The translations under genes were made by a program, and so were the position numbers. The notes below the pieces were generated by a model that was given only the letters and a program-made list of their open reading frames with translations, ran no database searches and had not been told where the DNA came from. Positions 42,066 through 50,883 of a stretch of 64,000 bases of DNA are shown in pieces. This stretch comes from Actinomadura physcomitrii (lineage in GTDB: Bacteria; Actinomycetota; Actinomycetes; Streptosporangiales; Streptosporangiaceae): NCBI RefSeq assembly GCF_008923205.2, contig NZ_WBMS02000004.1, positions 124,001-188,000 on the forward strand. Direction: 5' to 3'. How positions within the stretch are numbered: position 1 is the first letter of the stretch; every line of letters begins with the position of its first letter.

Positions 42066-43079
42066 TCAGACCTGGCCGGCCTTCTCCAGCGCCGCGCAGC
42101 AGGTGCCGGTGATCAGCCGGGCCACCACGTACGGGTCGACGTTGGCGTTCGGGCGGCGGTCCTCGATGTAGCCCTTCTTCTCCACCTCGACCTGCCACGG
42201 GATCCGCACCGACGCGCCGCGGTTCGACACGCCGTAGCTGAACTCGCTCCACGGGGCCGTCTCGTGCATTCCGGTCAGGCGGCGCTCGATGTCGGCGCCG
42301 TAGCCCTGGACGTGCTCCTGCGCGCGCTCGGCGAGCGCCTCGCAGGCGGTGATGATGGCGTCGTAGCTCTCGCGCATCGCCTTGGTCGAGAAGTTGGTGT
42401 GCGCGCCGGCGCCGTTCCAGTCGCCCTCGACCGGCTTCGGGTCGAGCGTCGCGGACACGTCGAACTCCTCGGCGATGCGGTAGAGCAGCCACCGCGCGAC
42501 CCACATGTGGTCGCCGACCTCCAGCGGCCCCGCCGGGCCGATCTGGAACTCCCACTGCCCGGGCATGACCTCGGCGTTGATGCCGGAGATCTTCAGGCCG
42601 GCGTCGAGGCAGGCGTCCAGGTGCCGCTCGACGATCTCGCGGCCGAACACCTCGTCCGCACCGACACCGCAGTAGTAGAAGCCCTGGGGCGCCGGGAAGC
42701 CGCGCTCGGGGAAGCCGAGCGGCCGGCCGTCCTTGAAGAACGTGTACTCCTGCTCGATGCCGTACCAGGCGTCCTGGTCGGCGTACTGCTCCGCGATCGG
42801 ACGCAGCTCGGCGCGGGTGTTGGTCTTGTGCGGCGTCCCGTCGACGAGGAACACCTCGCACAGGACGAGCTTGTGGTCGCCGCCGCGCAGCGGGTCGGGG
42901 CAGGAGAACACCGGCTTGAGCACGCAGTCCGAGTGGTCCCCGGGGGCCTGGTTCGTGCTGGAGCCGTCGAAGCCCCAGTCCGGCAGGTCGGCGCCGTCGG
43001 GGAGGATCCTGGTCTTGGACCGCAGCCGCGCGGTGGGCTCGGTGCCGTCGATCCAGATGTACTCGGCCTTGTAGCTCAA
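42066..43079 (-). CDS. glnII: Glutamine synthetase type II
   Basis: A 337-aa eukaryotic-type glutamine synthetase, which makes glutamine from glutamate, ammonia and ATP. The start LSYKAEYIWIDGTEPTARLRS, the WGFDGSSTNQA loop, YGIEQEYTFF metal ligands, the ATP/metal segment AGAHTNFSTKAMR and SNRGASVRIP are all family hallmarks. It is not the adenylylated GlnA type, so control is mainly transcriptional and feedback-based. The start is TTG, placed by alignment to the family. A GlnR-like box lies 68-105 bp upstream and a hairpin follows the stop. Confidence 0.96.
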   Translation of the reverse strand: MSYKAEYIWIDGTEPTARLRSKTRILPDGADLPDWGFDGSSTNQAPGDHSDCVLKPVFSCPDPLRGGDHKLVLCEVFLVDGTPHKTNTRAELRPIAEQYADQDAWYGIEQEYTFFKDGRPLGFPERGFPAPQGFYYCGVGADEVFGREIVERHLDACLDAGLKISGINAEVMPGQWEFQIGPAGPLEVGDHMWVARWLLYRIAEEFDVSATLDPKPVEGDWNGAGAHTNFSTKAMRESYDAIITACEALAERAQEHVQGYGADIERRLTGMHETAPWSEFSYGVSNRGASVRIPWQVEVEKKGYIEDRRPNANVDPYVVARLITGTCCAALEKAGQV

Positions 43080-43146
43080 CGTCGATCCCTTCGCTCACTG
43101 CCGGGCCATGTGGGTTCCGCGGCGACGACCACGCTCCCAACCAGCC

Positions 43147-43184
43147 ATTTCGCACCTGTTGCCCATATGTGAACGCCATGTAAC
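43147..43184 (-). promoter_or_regulatory. Candidate GlnR box upstream of glnII
   Basis: On the minus strand: GTTAC - 6 - TTCAC - 6 - GCAAC - 6 - GAAAT. The spacing matches the GlnR consensus gTnAC-n6-GaAAC repeated twice exactly. Three of the four 5-mers match well (5/5, 4/5, 4/5) and the second is poor. glnII is an established GlnR target in Streptomyces. Confidence 0.55.
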
Positions 43185-43245
43185 ACGCCCGCCTGGCCCG
43201 CGAGACCCTCCTCACACCCCGCCGGGCCGTCCGGTCCGGCGCCCG

Positions 43246-44247
43246 CTAACGCCCGCCCGGGATCCGGGCGGCGAGGTCGCCGGCGGTCATGGAGCCGGGC
43301 TCGCGGCCGGTGCGGGCGAACTCGTTCGCGGCTCGCAGGAGCGTCTCGTTCACCGGGGTCGCGACGCCGTGGAGCCGTCCGAGGAGCACGATCTCGCCGT
43401 TGAGGTAGTCCGCCTCGACCGACGTGCTGCCGCGCCGCAGGCTCTGCCAGGTCGAACCGCCGGCGGGGCCGCCGCCCTCGACGGGGCGCACCTCGACGCG
43501 CCCGGACCGCAGGGCGCGCTGCTCCTCGCCGGTCGCCCGGTCGATGCCCGCCGCGTCCAGGACCTCGGCCCCCTCCTCGCGTGCCCGCGCGACCAGCGCC
43601 TTGGCGTCGTCGCCGGCCAGCGTGCCGCACACCGCCTCGACCGCGTTCGCGAGGTTGCCGAGCAGCTTCGCGTACTTCCAGCGCATCACCTCGGGCGTGA
43701 CCGGCACGAGGAAGTTCGCCTTCTCCAGGCCTTCGGCGATCCGGCGGGCGGTCTCGTCGGCGCCGGAGGGGTAGCGCCCGAGGTTGAGCGCACCGGTGTA
43801 CGGCGCGCAGCGGACGGTGACGGCGCCCGGTTCCAGGTAGCTCGCCGGAAGGAACACGCACATCCCGTAGACGTCGCGGAAGCGGCGCAACGCCAGCCGT
43901 TCCGCCTCGACGCCGTTCTGGGCGCACACCAGCGGCAGGCGGTCCCCCGCCGTCCCGCCGCCGGCGACCGGGCGCGGCGCCCACGCGTCCAGGGCGGCGA
44001 TGGCGTCCTGCGTCTTCACGGCGAGGACGAGCACGTCGTCCGGGGTCGGTTCGAGCGCGTCGGGCCCGTCGACGACCGGGACGGGCAGGTCGATGACGCC
44101 GTCCGGGCCGGTGAGCCGCAGCCCCCGCTCGCGCAGCGCCGCGTACTGCGCGCCGCGCGCGACCAGCACCACGTCCTGGCCCGCCTGCTGCAGCCGGCCG
44201 CCGATCGCGCCGCCGATCGCCCCCGCGCCGATGATGACGTAACGCAT
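43246..44247 (-). CDS. panE: Ketopantoate reductase family protein (PanE/ApbA)
   Basis: A 333-aa NADPH-dependent reductase with the N-terminal Rossmann motif YVIIGAGAIGGAIGGRL, the LVCAQNGVEAE loop, and the C-terminal domain with KYAKLLGNLANAVEA (the family's catalytic Lys) and STWQSLRRGSTSVEADYLNGEIV. PanE reduces 2-dehydropantoate to pantoate in coenzyme A synthesis. Paralogues with other 2-oxo-acid substrates exist, so the symbol is provisional. The ATG following GGGG was chosen over an upstream in-frame Met. Confidence 0.88.
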   Translation of the reverse strand: MRYVIIGAGAIGGAIGGRLQQAGQDVVLVARGAQYAALRERGLRLTGPDGVIDLPVPVVDGPDALEPTPDDVLVLAVKTQDAIAALDAWAPRPVAGGGTAGDRLPLVCAQNGVEAERLALRRFRDVYGMCVFLPASYLEPGAVTVRCAPYTGALNLGRYPSGADETARRIAEGLEKANFLVPVTPEVMRWKYAKLLGNLANAVEAVCGTLAGDDAKALVARAREEGAEVLDAAGIDRATGEEQRALRSGRVEVRPVEGGGPAGGSTWQSLRRGSTSVEADYLNGEIVLLGRLHGVATPVNETLLRAANEFARTGREPGSMTAGDLAARIPGGR

Positions 44248-44335
44248 GTAAGCCCCGTTCGACCCGGACGCCCGTGACCACCCCACCCTAAGCGTCGCGA
44301 TCACCGGCCACGCGGGCGGCCATGGGGTACGGGCG

Positions 44336-44785
44336 TCACGAGGTCCCGGCGGGCCAGTCCCAGTGCGGCACCTCGCGCAGCGGGTGGAGTTCGTCGTCGG
44401 TCGCGGCGTGCGAGTTCTGCTTGGCGACCTGGGAACCGAACTCGACGTGCTCGAGCAGCGCCTGCCGGAACGGCGCGTCGTCGGGCAGGCCCGCGGCGTC
44501 GGCCGCCGCCATGTACAGCTCGACGAACCTGCACCGCTGCTCTTCGGTGATCTTCAGGTGCCGGTGCACGTCGATGAGGTGCGCGAAGCCGCCCATCTCC
44601 CGCGAGAACGTGTCGGGTCCGCCGAACGTCTCGGCGGTGAAGGCCGTCAGGTGGTCGACGTGCGTGGGCCGTCCCTCGCCGAACAGCGGCTGCAGGAGCG
44701 GGTCCGCCAGCAGCGACGCATAGAAGATGTCAATGAACCGGCGCAGGCCTTCGTGGCCGCCCGCGTGCTCGTACAGCGTGCGCAT
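44336..44785 (-). CDS. Truncated haemoglobin-like globin
   Basis: A 149-aa 2/2 globin: LYEHAGGHEGLRRFIDIFYASLLADPLLQPLF (A-B-C region, Tyr near B10), THVDHLTAFTAETFGGP, then LIDVHRHLKITEEQ with the likely proximal His. The conserved Trp at G8 of classical group II proteins is absent, so this is a divergent group I/II member. Such proteins bind O2 or NO and are linked to nitrosative stress or electron-transfer partners. GGGGGCAGGG precedes the ATG. It is divergent from the PucR-type regulator. Confidence 0.87.
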   Translation of the reverse strand: MRTLYEHAGGHEGLRRFIDIFYASLLADPLLQPLFGEGRPTHVDHLTAFTAETFGGPDTFSREMGGFAHLIDVHRHLKITEEQRCRFVELYMAAADAAGLPDDAPFRQALLEHVEFGSQVAKQNSHAATDDELHPLREVPHWDWPAGTS

Positions 44786-45151
44786 GACCCTGCCCCCTGG
44801 GCTCGCCGTGTCACGTACAAGCCGTTTATCGCAGCCGCGGGAACCCTTGTCCACCCCATGGCCGCCACCTCCCGCCACCGCCGCCCCCGGTCGTGCGGGG
44901 CGGCCCAGGTGAGCGCGTTGTTGGATGGAACGAAGTAAGTGAGCGTTCGCTAGAGGTATCCTGATTCGGGTGCGCCGGTACAGGAATGGAGGGCCAGAAG
45001 ACCATGCGCGGCTTGTGGCTCGCTGAGGCGGCCCCTGGATTCCGGATCGCGCCATCGGGGAGCCGCCGCCGGGGAGAACCCGGCGGTGGCGGTTCAGCCG
45101 CACGCTCCACAAGCCTTGACGCAGCACCGAGGCTACGAGATCGGATCTTCC
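44786..45151. other. Divergent intergenic region between globin and PucR-type gene
   Basis: 366 bp holding the leaders and presumably promoters of both genes. A small imperfect palindrome, GAGCGTTCGCTAG near 44941, lies in an AT-richer part and could be an operator. A GTG at 45086 behind GGGGAG is a possible upstream start of the regulator. Confidence 0.4.
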
Positions 45152-46417
45152 ATGACTCCCACCCCCGCGGAAGCCGAGAAAGTCTCCCTCCCCCAGACCA
45201 TCGACCCACCGATACCCGCTCGGATCCTGGAACGTCTCCGCGAAGAACTCCCCCTGTTCGCCGCGGAGAGCGTCGAGAAGGCCCAGCAGAGCCTGCCGCA
45301 GATCGCGCACGCCCTGAGAGGACAGGGGGAGGACGCCCACATCCGGGCCAGCGACCTGGCACGGCAGGTCCTGGTGCAACTCGCCGACCCGCACACCCCC
45401 AAGGCGCAGTGGGCCGACCTCTGCCGGTCCCTCGGACGTGAGGCGTTCCGGCTGGGCCTCAGCCTCGAAGCGCTCGAAGGGGCGTTCCGGGTGGGCACCC
45501 GGGACGGCTGGGTCCGCCTGACGCGAGTCGGCCGCCAGGCCGGCGCGTCGGGCGAGCAGCTGTGCCAGCTCGCCGAGCTGCTCTTCGCGTCCATCGAGCA
45601 GGTCTGCGCCTACTCCGTGGGCGCCTATCGCGAACTGGCCGCGCAGAGCTCCGCCTCCCTGCAGGCCGCGAGGAAGCGGCTGCTGGACGTCCTGCTGTCC
45701 GATCCGGACGCCGGCGGCATCGAGGAACTCGCCCGGCAGGCCGAATGGCGGCTGCCGCAGACCGTCGCGGCAGTGGCGCTGGGCGAGTCGTGGCATGCCA
45801 AGCACCAGATGCTGCCGGCCCTGGAGCCCGACGTCCTCATGGACCTCCACCGCCCGGACCCCTTGCTGCTGCTGCCCGATCCGCAGGGACCGGGCCGTGT
45901 GGAGATGCTGCAGCGAGGCCTGCGCGAGGTTCGCTTCGCCATCGGGACCAGCGTCCCGCTCGCAGACGCCGCGAGCTCCCTGCACATGGCGCGCCATGCC
46001 CTGTCCCTCATGCGGCGCGGCCTGTTGCGGCAGGGGAACCACATCCAGTGCACCGACCACCTTGCGAGCCTGCTCATCCTCAGCGATGAGGAGATAGCGC
46101 GGCAGGTGGCCAGGCATCAGCTCGGGACCTTCACGGAACTGAGGAGTGTGGAGCGGTCTCGGCTGCGGGAGACGTTGCTGGTCTGGCTGTCCTCGGGAGG
46201 AACGTATCCGGAGGTGGCCGATCAGCTGCACGTGCACCCGCAGACGGTCCGGTACCGCATGCGCAAGCTCACGCAGATGTTCGGGGAGCGCCTTCGTGAT
46301 CCGCAGTGGAGATTCGAGATGCTGCTCGCCCTCCATGTCGACCAGATGATCGACAGGTCCGGTGAGGACGCGGCGCGACCGGCACTGTCAGGGCAGGCCG
46401 CCGGCGCCACGCGGTGA
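45152..46417 (+). CDS. PucR/CdaR-type transcriptional regulator
   Basis: A 421-aa regulator. Residues ~25-165 form an all-helical domain (ERLREELPLFAAESVEKAQQ; QLAELLFASIEQVCAYSVGAYREL), the middle is a GGDEF-like relic, and the C-terminus is the PucR helix-turn-helix: LLVWLSSGGTYPEVADQLHV then HPQTVRYRMRKLTQMFG and DPQWRFEMLLALH. Family members control purine, amino-acid or lipid catabolism. Neighbours (globin, diiron oxygenase, cholesterol oxidase) are the likeliest targets. Start at ATG; a GTG 22 codons upstream has a better ribosome site and may be the true start. Confidence 0.88.
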   Translation: MTPTPAEAEKVSLPQTIDPPIPARILERLREELPLFAAESVEKAQQSLPQIAHALRGQGEDAHIRASDLARQVLVQLADPHTPKAQWADLCRSLGREAFRLGLSLEALEGAFRVGTRDGWVRLTRVGRQAGASGEQLCQLAELLFASIEQVCAYSVGAYRELAAQSSASLQAARKRLLDVLLSDPDAGGIEELARQAEWRLPQTVAAVALGESWHAKHQMLPALEPDVLMDLHRPDPLLLLPDPQGPGRVEMLQRGLREVRFAIGTSVPLADAASSLHMARHALSLMRRGLLRQGNHIQCTDHLASLLILSDEEIARQVARHQLGTFTELRSVERSRLRETLLVWLSSGGTYPEVADQLHVHPQTVRYRMRKLTQMFGERLRDPQWRFEMLLALHVDQMIDRSGEDAARPALSGQAAGATR

Positions 46418-46424
46418 GCCGCAC

Positions 46425-46450
46425 GGGGCCGGGTCCGAGAGGTCGGCCCC
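46425..46450. terminator. Weak hairpin between convergent genes
   Basis: A 7-bp GC-only stem (GGGGCCG 46425-46431 with CGGCCCC 46444-46450) in the 83-bp gap between the PucR-type and AurF-like genes. Position fits a terminator; the structure is modest. Confidence 0.4.
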
Positions 46451-46500
46451 GGGCATCCGCCGGGCACCACCGCCGGCGCTCGGACGAGCCGTGCTCGACG

Positions 46501-47400
46501 TCATCGGATGAGCCCGCTGTGACGCCACAGGGCGGTGCCCGGACCGGCGACGATCCCGGTCTCGGCGAGGAACGGCATGATCTTCTCGCCGAGCCAGTGC
46601 CGGGTCTCCAGGAAATGCGGATTGGCCGCGGCCGCCTTGCGTCCGGCGTCCGGGGAGAGACCGACGCAGCGGTACACCTTGGGATCGATCATGAATTCGA
46701 CGATCGCCGTGCCGATGACGGCGGCCAGCAGCCGGTGCCGGGCCATGGCCGCACGCCCGAGCCCGCGCATGCTGCGGACGAGCTCCTCCCGGGCGTAGCG
46801 GACATGCCGCGACTCTTCGACGACGTGGATCCTGTTCACGGCCCGGACCAGGGGCTGGACGCGCTCGTCGTCCATGCTCGCCCGTTGCACCCGATCGAAG
46901 ACCTCTTCGCCTATCAGGAAGATCGCCCACATCGACGGGCCGCCGCCCACCGCCTTGAAGACCCGGCCACCGTGGTGCACGATCGGCGGGATGCCGTACT
47001 GCGGCGTGCCCATCTTGCCCAGCAGCCGGGCGAACATGACCGAGTGGCGCGTCTCGTCCCCGACCTCGGTGAGCGCGAACCGGGCGTGCGCCGTGCGCGG
47101 ATCCTGATGGTAGATCTTCCTGAGAAAGAGGTGCATCAGGCTCAGCTCGAGCCAGATGCCCACCGCGGTCTGGCTGGCGAACTCGTGCTTGGACAACTCG
47201 ATCCGCTGGTCCTCGGTCATCCGCTCCCACAGGGCCGTGCCATAAAGGGAGACGCGTTCCGGCGGCAGGAAGGGCGCCTTCTCCTCGAAGGCGGCCTCCC
47301 AGTCGATTTCCTGGTCCGGATCGTAGGAGGCACGCGCCGCGGAGCGTATCAGCCGGGTCGCGGTGCGTTCGCGATCACCGACCCGTAGAGCACCGTTCAT
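46501..47400 (-). CDS. AurF-like diiron N-oxygenase family protein
   Basis: A 299-aa all-helical protein of the AurF/CmlI-like diiron family (p-aminobenzoate N-oxygenase type). Metal-ligand motifs are GIWLELSLMHLF, EVGDETRHSVMF, IGEEVFDR and HVVEESRHVRYAREEL. Known members oxidise arylamines to nitro compounds with O2; many actinomycete homologues of this subtype are uncharacterised. It stands alone, divergent from the cholesterol oxidase across a ~500-bp gap. The ATG at MNGALRVGDRER was taken; upstream residues do not look coding. Confidence 0.87.
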   Translation of the reverse strand: MNGALRVGDRERTATRLIRSAARASYDPDQEIDWEAAFEEKAPFLPPERVSLYGTALWERMTEDQRIELSKHEFASQTAVGIWLELSLMHLFLRKIYHQDPRTAHARFALTEVGDETRHSVMFARLLGKMGTPQYGIPPIVHHGGRVFKAVGGGPSMWAIFLIGEEVFDRVQRASMDDERVQPLVRAVNRIHVVEESRHVRYAREELVRSMRGLGRAAMARHRLLAAVIGTAIVEFMIDPKVYRCVGLSPDAGRKAAAANPHFLETRHWLGEKIMPFLAETGIVAGPGTALWRHSGLIR

Positions 47401-47904
47401 TGGAGCAGACCACTCCGTCCTTGGGAAGCACCGTGCGGTGGCGGTCGCGTCGCACGCGGCGGCCGGGCCATGGATTATGCAGGCGCCGGCCCGACCGGAC
47501 TTAGTCACGAACATGACTATTACTCGACTTTGTTTTGTTCGATCGACGACAATCCAGCCCGGCCGTCAGGCGCATCCGGCATGCCGCCGGCGGTGTCTGG
47601 TGAGTTTTTAGAACGTGAGTGTGATCCAGCACAATTCGGCAGACCGACCACTGTGCGGCAGCACAGGCCGGCCGGTTCTAGTGCTGAACGTTATAGTTCC
47701 GCCCGGACGAATATGCCCGTGCGCCATCTGGGCCACGGCATCTGCGCCGGCCTACGGTAAGCCCGCGTTGAACACGTTGGGTTTCGCCATCAGGCGCAGT
47801 CGCGGCATGTCCCTCGCGGGCGTGCCCCATGAGATCTGCCAGATCACGGTCTTCCCCACTCGTACGACTGCTGCCCGCCCGCATCCTTACTGATTGGAGT
47901 CGTC
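47401..47904. other. Long divergent intergenic region upstream of cholesterol oxidase
   Basis: 504 bp with clearly lower GC than its surroundings, especially 47500-47640 (for example ACTTTGTTTTGTT). It presumably holds promoters for the AurF-like and cholesterol oxidase genes. A loose inverted pair CGAACA/TGTTCG flanks part of it. No small gene or structured RNA was recognised. Confidence 0.5.
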
Positions 47905-49494
47905 ATGTCCGAGATCAGCCGCCGTTCCCTGCTCGCGGGCGCCGCGGCCACCGCGGGGCTGGCCGCCGTCGGAGCAGCGCGGACGCCGGCGCGGGCCGCC
48001 GCGAAGGCGCGGGTCCCGGTCACGCGGTCGCAGGAGCGCGTCGTCATCATCGGATCCGGGTTCGGCGGCGGCGTGACCGCGCTGCGGTTCGCGCAGGCGG
48101 GCGTCCCCTGCCTGGTCCTGGAACGCGGCATCTGGTGGCGCACCGGACCCAACGCCGAGACCTTCCCGCACGCCGCCTCCCCCGACAAGCGGATGTTCTG
48201 GCTCGGCTCCACACCGCAGATCTTCGGGATCTCCGCCGACCCCTTCGAGCACTACACCGGGCTGCTGGAACAGGTCGCCGGCAACGGCATGGACATGATC
48301 GTCGCGGCCGGCGTCGGCGGCGGATCGCTGGTCTACCAGGGCATGACGCTCCAGCCCACCCGCGATGCCTTCAACGCCAACCTCCCCGAGCAGCTCGACT
48401 ACACCAGGATGGACCAGGTCTACTACCCGCGCGTCGCCCAGATGCTGCAGATCGAGACCGCCCCCGACGAGCTGATCAACAGCCCCACCTACCAGCCCGC
48501 CCGCGTCTTCGCCAAGGACGTCCAGCGCGCCGGCCACCCCCTGTCGAAGATCCCGATGCCGATCGACTGGGACTACGCGCTGCGCGAGCTCAAAGGGGAG
48601 ATGAAGCCGTCCTACACCAACGGCGACTGCGCCCTGGGCGTCAACAACGGCGGCAAGCACTCGGTCGACGTCACCTACATCGCCGCCGCCCAGGCCACCG
48701 GCCTGGTCACCGTCGCGACCCAGCACAACGTCACCGACGTGGCAATGACCTCCGACGGCCGCTGGGAGATCCACGTCGACCGCATCGGCACCGACGGCAC
48801 CGTCCTGGAGAAGAAGATCATCACCGCGAAGGCGCTGGTCATGGCCGCCGGAACCGCCGGCACCACCAGGCTGCTCATGCGCGCCGCCGCCAAGGGCCAG
48901 ATCCCGGACATGCCCGACGGGCTGGGCACCGGCTGGGGCTCCAACGGAGACCGCATCTACGTCTGGACCGACCTGGAGGACGACTTCGGCGACCCCCAGG
49001 GCGGCCCCGTCGTGTACGGCAGCCTGGAATGGGACGACCCGAACACGGCCAACACCGTCATCCAGGCCTCGCTGCCGCCCACCGGCGGCGACATCCGGTC
49101 CACCATGATCGTCGGGTACGGGGTCAGCAAGGGCCGCGGCCGGTTCGTCTACGACTCCGGCAAGGACGACGCCGTGCTGCAGTGGCCCAAGGGCGCCGAC
49201 GACACCATCTACAAGCGGATCAACGAGCGGATCACCAAGATCGCCGGCTCGCTGTCGGTGCTCACCGACACCACCGGCGCCTACCCCTCCACCTGGCACC
49301 CGCTCGGCGGAGCCCCGATGGGGACGGTCTGCGACCTCTCCGGCCGCGTCCAGGGCCACCGCGGCCTGTACGTGCTCGACGGCGCGCTGATCCCCGGCAC
49401 CACCGCCGCCTGCAACCCCTCCATGACCATCGCCGCCATCGCCGAACGCGCCACCGACGACATCGTCGCCCACGACGCCGGCACCGTCTTCTGA
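47905..49494 (+). CDS. Tat-exported cholesterol oxidase (GMC family)
   Basis: A 529-aa secreted flavoenzyme. The twin-arginine signal SRRSLLAGAAATAGLAAVGA is followed by the FAD motif VVIIGSGFGGGVTALRFA. AAGVGGGSLVYQGM is typical of class I cholesterol oxidases, and the C-terminal catalytic region has STWHPLGGAPMG (His465) and AACNPSMTIAAIAER (Asn). It oxidises cholesterol to cholest-5-en-3-one and isomerises it to cholest-4-en-3-one, making H2O2. GGAG precedes the ATG. The DUF3068 remnant follows by 27 bp and may be cotranscribed. Confidence 0.94.
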   Translation: MSEISRRSLLAGAAATAGLAAVGAARTPARAAAKARVPVTRSQERVVIIGSGFGGGVTALRFAQAGVPCLVLERGIWWRTGPNAETFPHAASPDKRMFWLGSTPQIFGISADPFEHYTGLLEQVAGNGMDMIVAAGVGGGSLVYQGMTLQPTRDAFNANLPEQLDYTRMDQVYYPRVAQMLQIETAPDELINSPTYQPARVFAKDVQRAGHPLSKIPMPIDWDYALRELKGEMKPSYTNGDCALGVNNGGKHSVDVTYIAAAQATGLVTVATQHNVTDVAMTSDGRWEIHVDRIGTDGTVLEKKIITAKALVMAAGTAGTTRLLMRAAAKGQIPDMPDGLGTGWGSNGDRIYVWTDLEDDFGDPQGGPVVYGSLEWDDPNTANTVIQASLPPTGGDIRSTMIVGYGVSKGRGRFVYDSGKDDAVLQWPKGADDTIYKRINERITKIAGSLSVLTDTTGAYPSTWHPLGGAPMGTVCDLSGRVQGHRGLYVLDGALIPGTTAACNPSMTIAAIAERATDDIVAHDAGTVF

Positions 49495-49521
49495 CGATTC
49501 GGCGACCGATAAGGAGAGAAT

Positions 49522-49968
49522 GTGCGATACACGGCCGCCTACGCGATGGCCGGACTCGGGGCCTTTCTGGTGGCCGCCGCGCTCCTTCTGCATCTCTATG
49601 TGGGACCGAGTCTGATGCGGGCGCCATCGAACGTGTACAAGGTCGTCACGCTCCAAGCGAACAATGCGACATACTTCGATGCGGCGTCGCCGCGCCGGCG
49701 TACGGGTGCCACGGTCACCGCGACCACGACCGTCCGCGGAGACACGGCCGCGAGTGCCGGGCACATCGTGACCTGGGACTCCTTCACCATGATGCAGGAC
49801 CTGCCGGGCAAGACCACCGTGGGGTACCCGAAGATCCGGCTCGCCTTCGACCGGCGCACCGGACGACTCGTCAACTGCTGCGGCGCGAACATCGACGGAG
49901 GCGGCCGGCGCCCGGCCGCCACGCCCCCGCGTCTCTGGCAGGGCAAGAGCATCGGGATCTCGAGGTGA
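49522..49968 (+). CDS. C-terminally truncated DUF3068 (PorA-like) protein
   Basis: A 148-aa protein matching the first part of DUF3068 proteins: N-terminal transmembrane helix (LGAFLVAAALLLHLYVGPSLM), ATYFDAASPRRRTGATVTATTTVRGD, TWDSFTMMQD and the LAFDRRTGRLVNCCGANID signature. Full members are ~330-380 aa with a second transmembrane helix at the end; here the sequence breaks off after the NCCG motif into a short unrelated tail. It may be a decayed gene or a shortened form. AAGGAG precedes the GTG start. Confidence 0.8.
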   Translation: MRYTAAYAMAGLGAFLVAAALLLHLYVGPSLMRAPSNVYKVVTLQANNATYFDAASPRRRTGATVTATTTVRGDTAASAGHIVTWDSFTMMQDLPGKTTVGYPKIRLAFDRRTGRLVNCCGANIDGGGRRPAATPPRLWQGKSIGISR

Positions 49969-50151
49969 GAGCCCCTGGCGGGTGACATACGACAAGACGG
50001 CTCGCGCCGCCTAAGGGCGCGGAGGACATCTTCCCCAAAGCGATCGCAACGTCAAGGCCCTCGAAGTTACGCCGCCTCCCCAGGGACCGATGATTCCGGC
50101 GGCCGGGCACGGTCTGTACTACCGACGTCGATCGCAACTCGGAGGAAGACC

Positions 50152-50838
50152 ATGACCAGCAAAGCACTGCCGCCCGTCGTCGACGCGGAGACCTGGCGAC
50201 GCCACCTCGACGAGCTGCGGGCGCGGGAGAAGGCCGCGACCCGGGAACTCGACGCGATCGCCGCGCAGCGCCGCCGGATGCCGATGGTCGAGATGCCCGA
50301 CTACACCCTCGAGGGCGAGGAGGGCCCGGTCCGGCTGGCCGACGTCTTCGCCGGCCTGTCCCAACTGATCGTCTACAACCACATGTGGTTCCCCGGCGAG
50401 ACCTGGCAGTGCCCGGGCTGCACGGGATTCACATCGCAGTTCACGCGGCTGGAGTTCCTGGGCGCCTACGACGCCCGCTTCGCCATCGTCACCCAGGGCC
50501 CGATCGACGAGGCCCTCGCCTACAAACGGCGGGTCGGCAACAAGATGACCTGGTACTCCACGGCGAACAGCCCCTTCGGCACGGACGTGGGCGCCCCTCC
50601 CGGCGGCGGCTTCGCGGTCAACGTCTTCCTGCGCGACGGCGACACCGTCTACCGCACCTGGCACACCGACGGCCGCGGCACCGAGCAGCTCAGCCACACC
50701 TTCCCCCTCATCGACCTGCTGCCGTACGGGCGCCAGGAGGAGTGGCAGGACGTGCCCGAGGGCTGGCCCCAGTCCCCGACCTACAGCCGCTGGCCCGGCA
50801 GCAAGGACATAGCCGCCCTCTACGGCGAGGACGGCTGA
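50152..50838 (+). CDS. DUF899-family thioredoxin-like protein
   Basis: A 228-aa protein of the DUF899 family. The N-terminal helix WRRHLDELRAREKAATRELDAI leads into a thioredoxin-fold core: RLADVFAGLSQLIVYNHMW, then CPGC at Cys87-Cys90 within WQCPGCTGF, AYKRRVGNKMTWYST, and the C-terminal YGRQEEWQDVPEGWPQSP. The family is widespread and its redox substrate is unknown. GGAGGAAG precedes the ATG. It converges on the small secreted protein gene across a strong hairpin. Confidence 0.9.
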   Translation: MTSKALPPVVDAETWRRHLDELRAREKAATRELDAIAAQRRRMPMVEMPDYTLEGEEGPVRLADVFAGLSQLIVYNHMWFPGETWQCPGCTGFTSQFTRLEFLGAYDARFAIVTQGPIDEALAYKRRVGNKMTWYSTANSPFGTDVGAPPGGGFAVNVFLRDGDTVYRTWHTDGRGTEQLSHTFPLIDLLPYGRQEEWQDVPEGWPQSPTYSRWPGSKDIAALYGEDG

Positions 50839-50845
50839 AACAGGA

Positions 50846-50877
50846 CCGGTCCCGGCCGCGCAGGCGACCGGGACCGG
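50846..50877. terminator. Hairpin between convergent genes
   Basis: A perfect 10-bp stem, CCGGTCCCGG (50846-50855) with CCGGGACCGG (50868-50877) and a 12-nt loop, in the 45-bp gap between the DUF899 and secreted-protein genes. Confidence 0.7.
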
Positions 50878-50883
50878 CGACGG

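Noticed and set aside
45086..45151. Longer N-terminus for the PucR-type regulator from a GTG at 45086
   Set aside because: It has a good ribosome site but the added residues show no family sequence; kept as an alternative start only.
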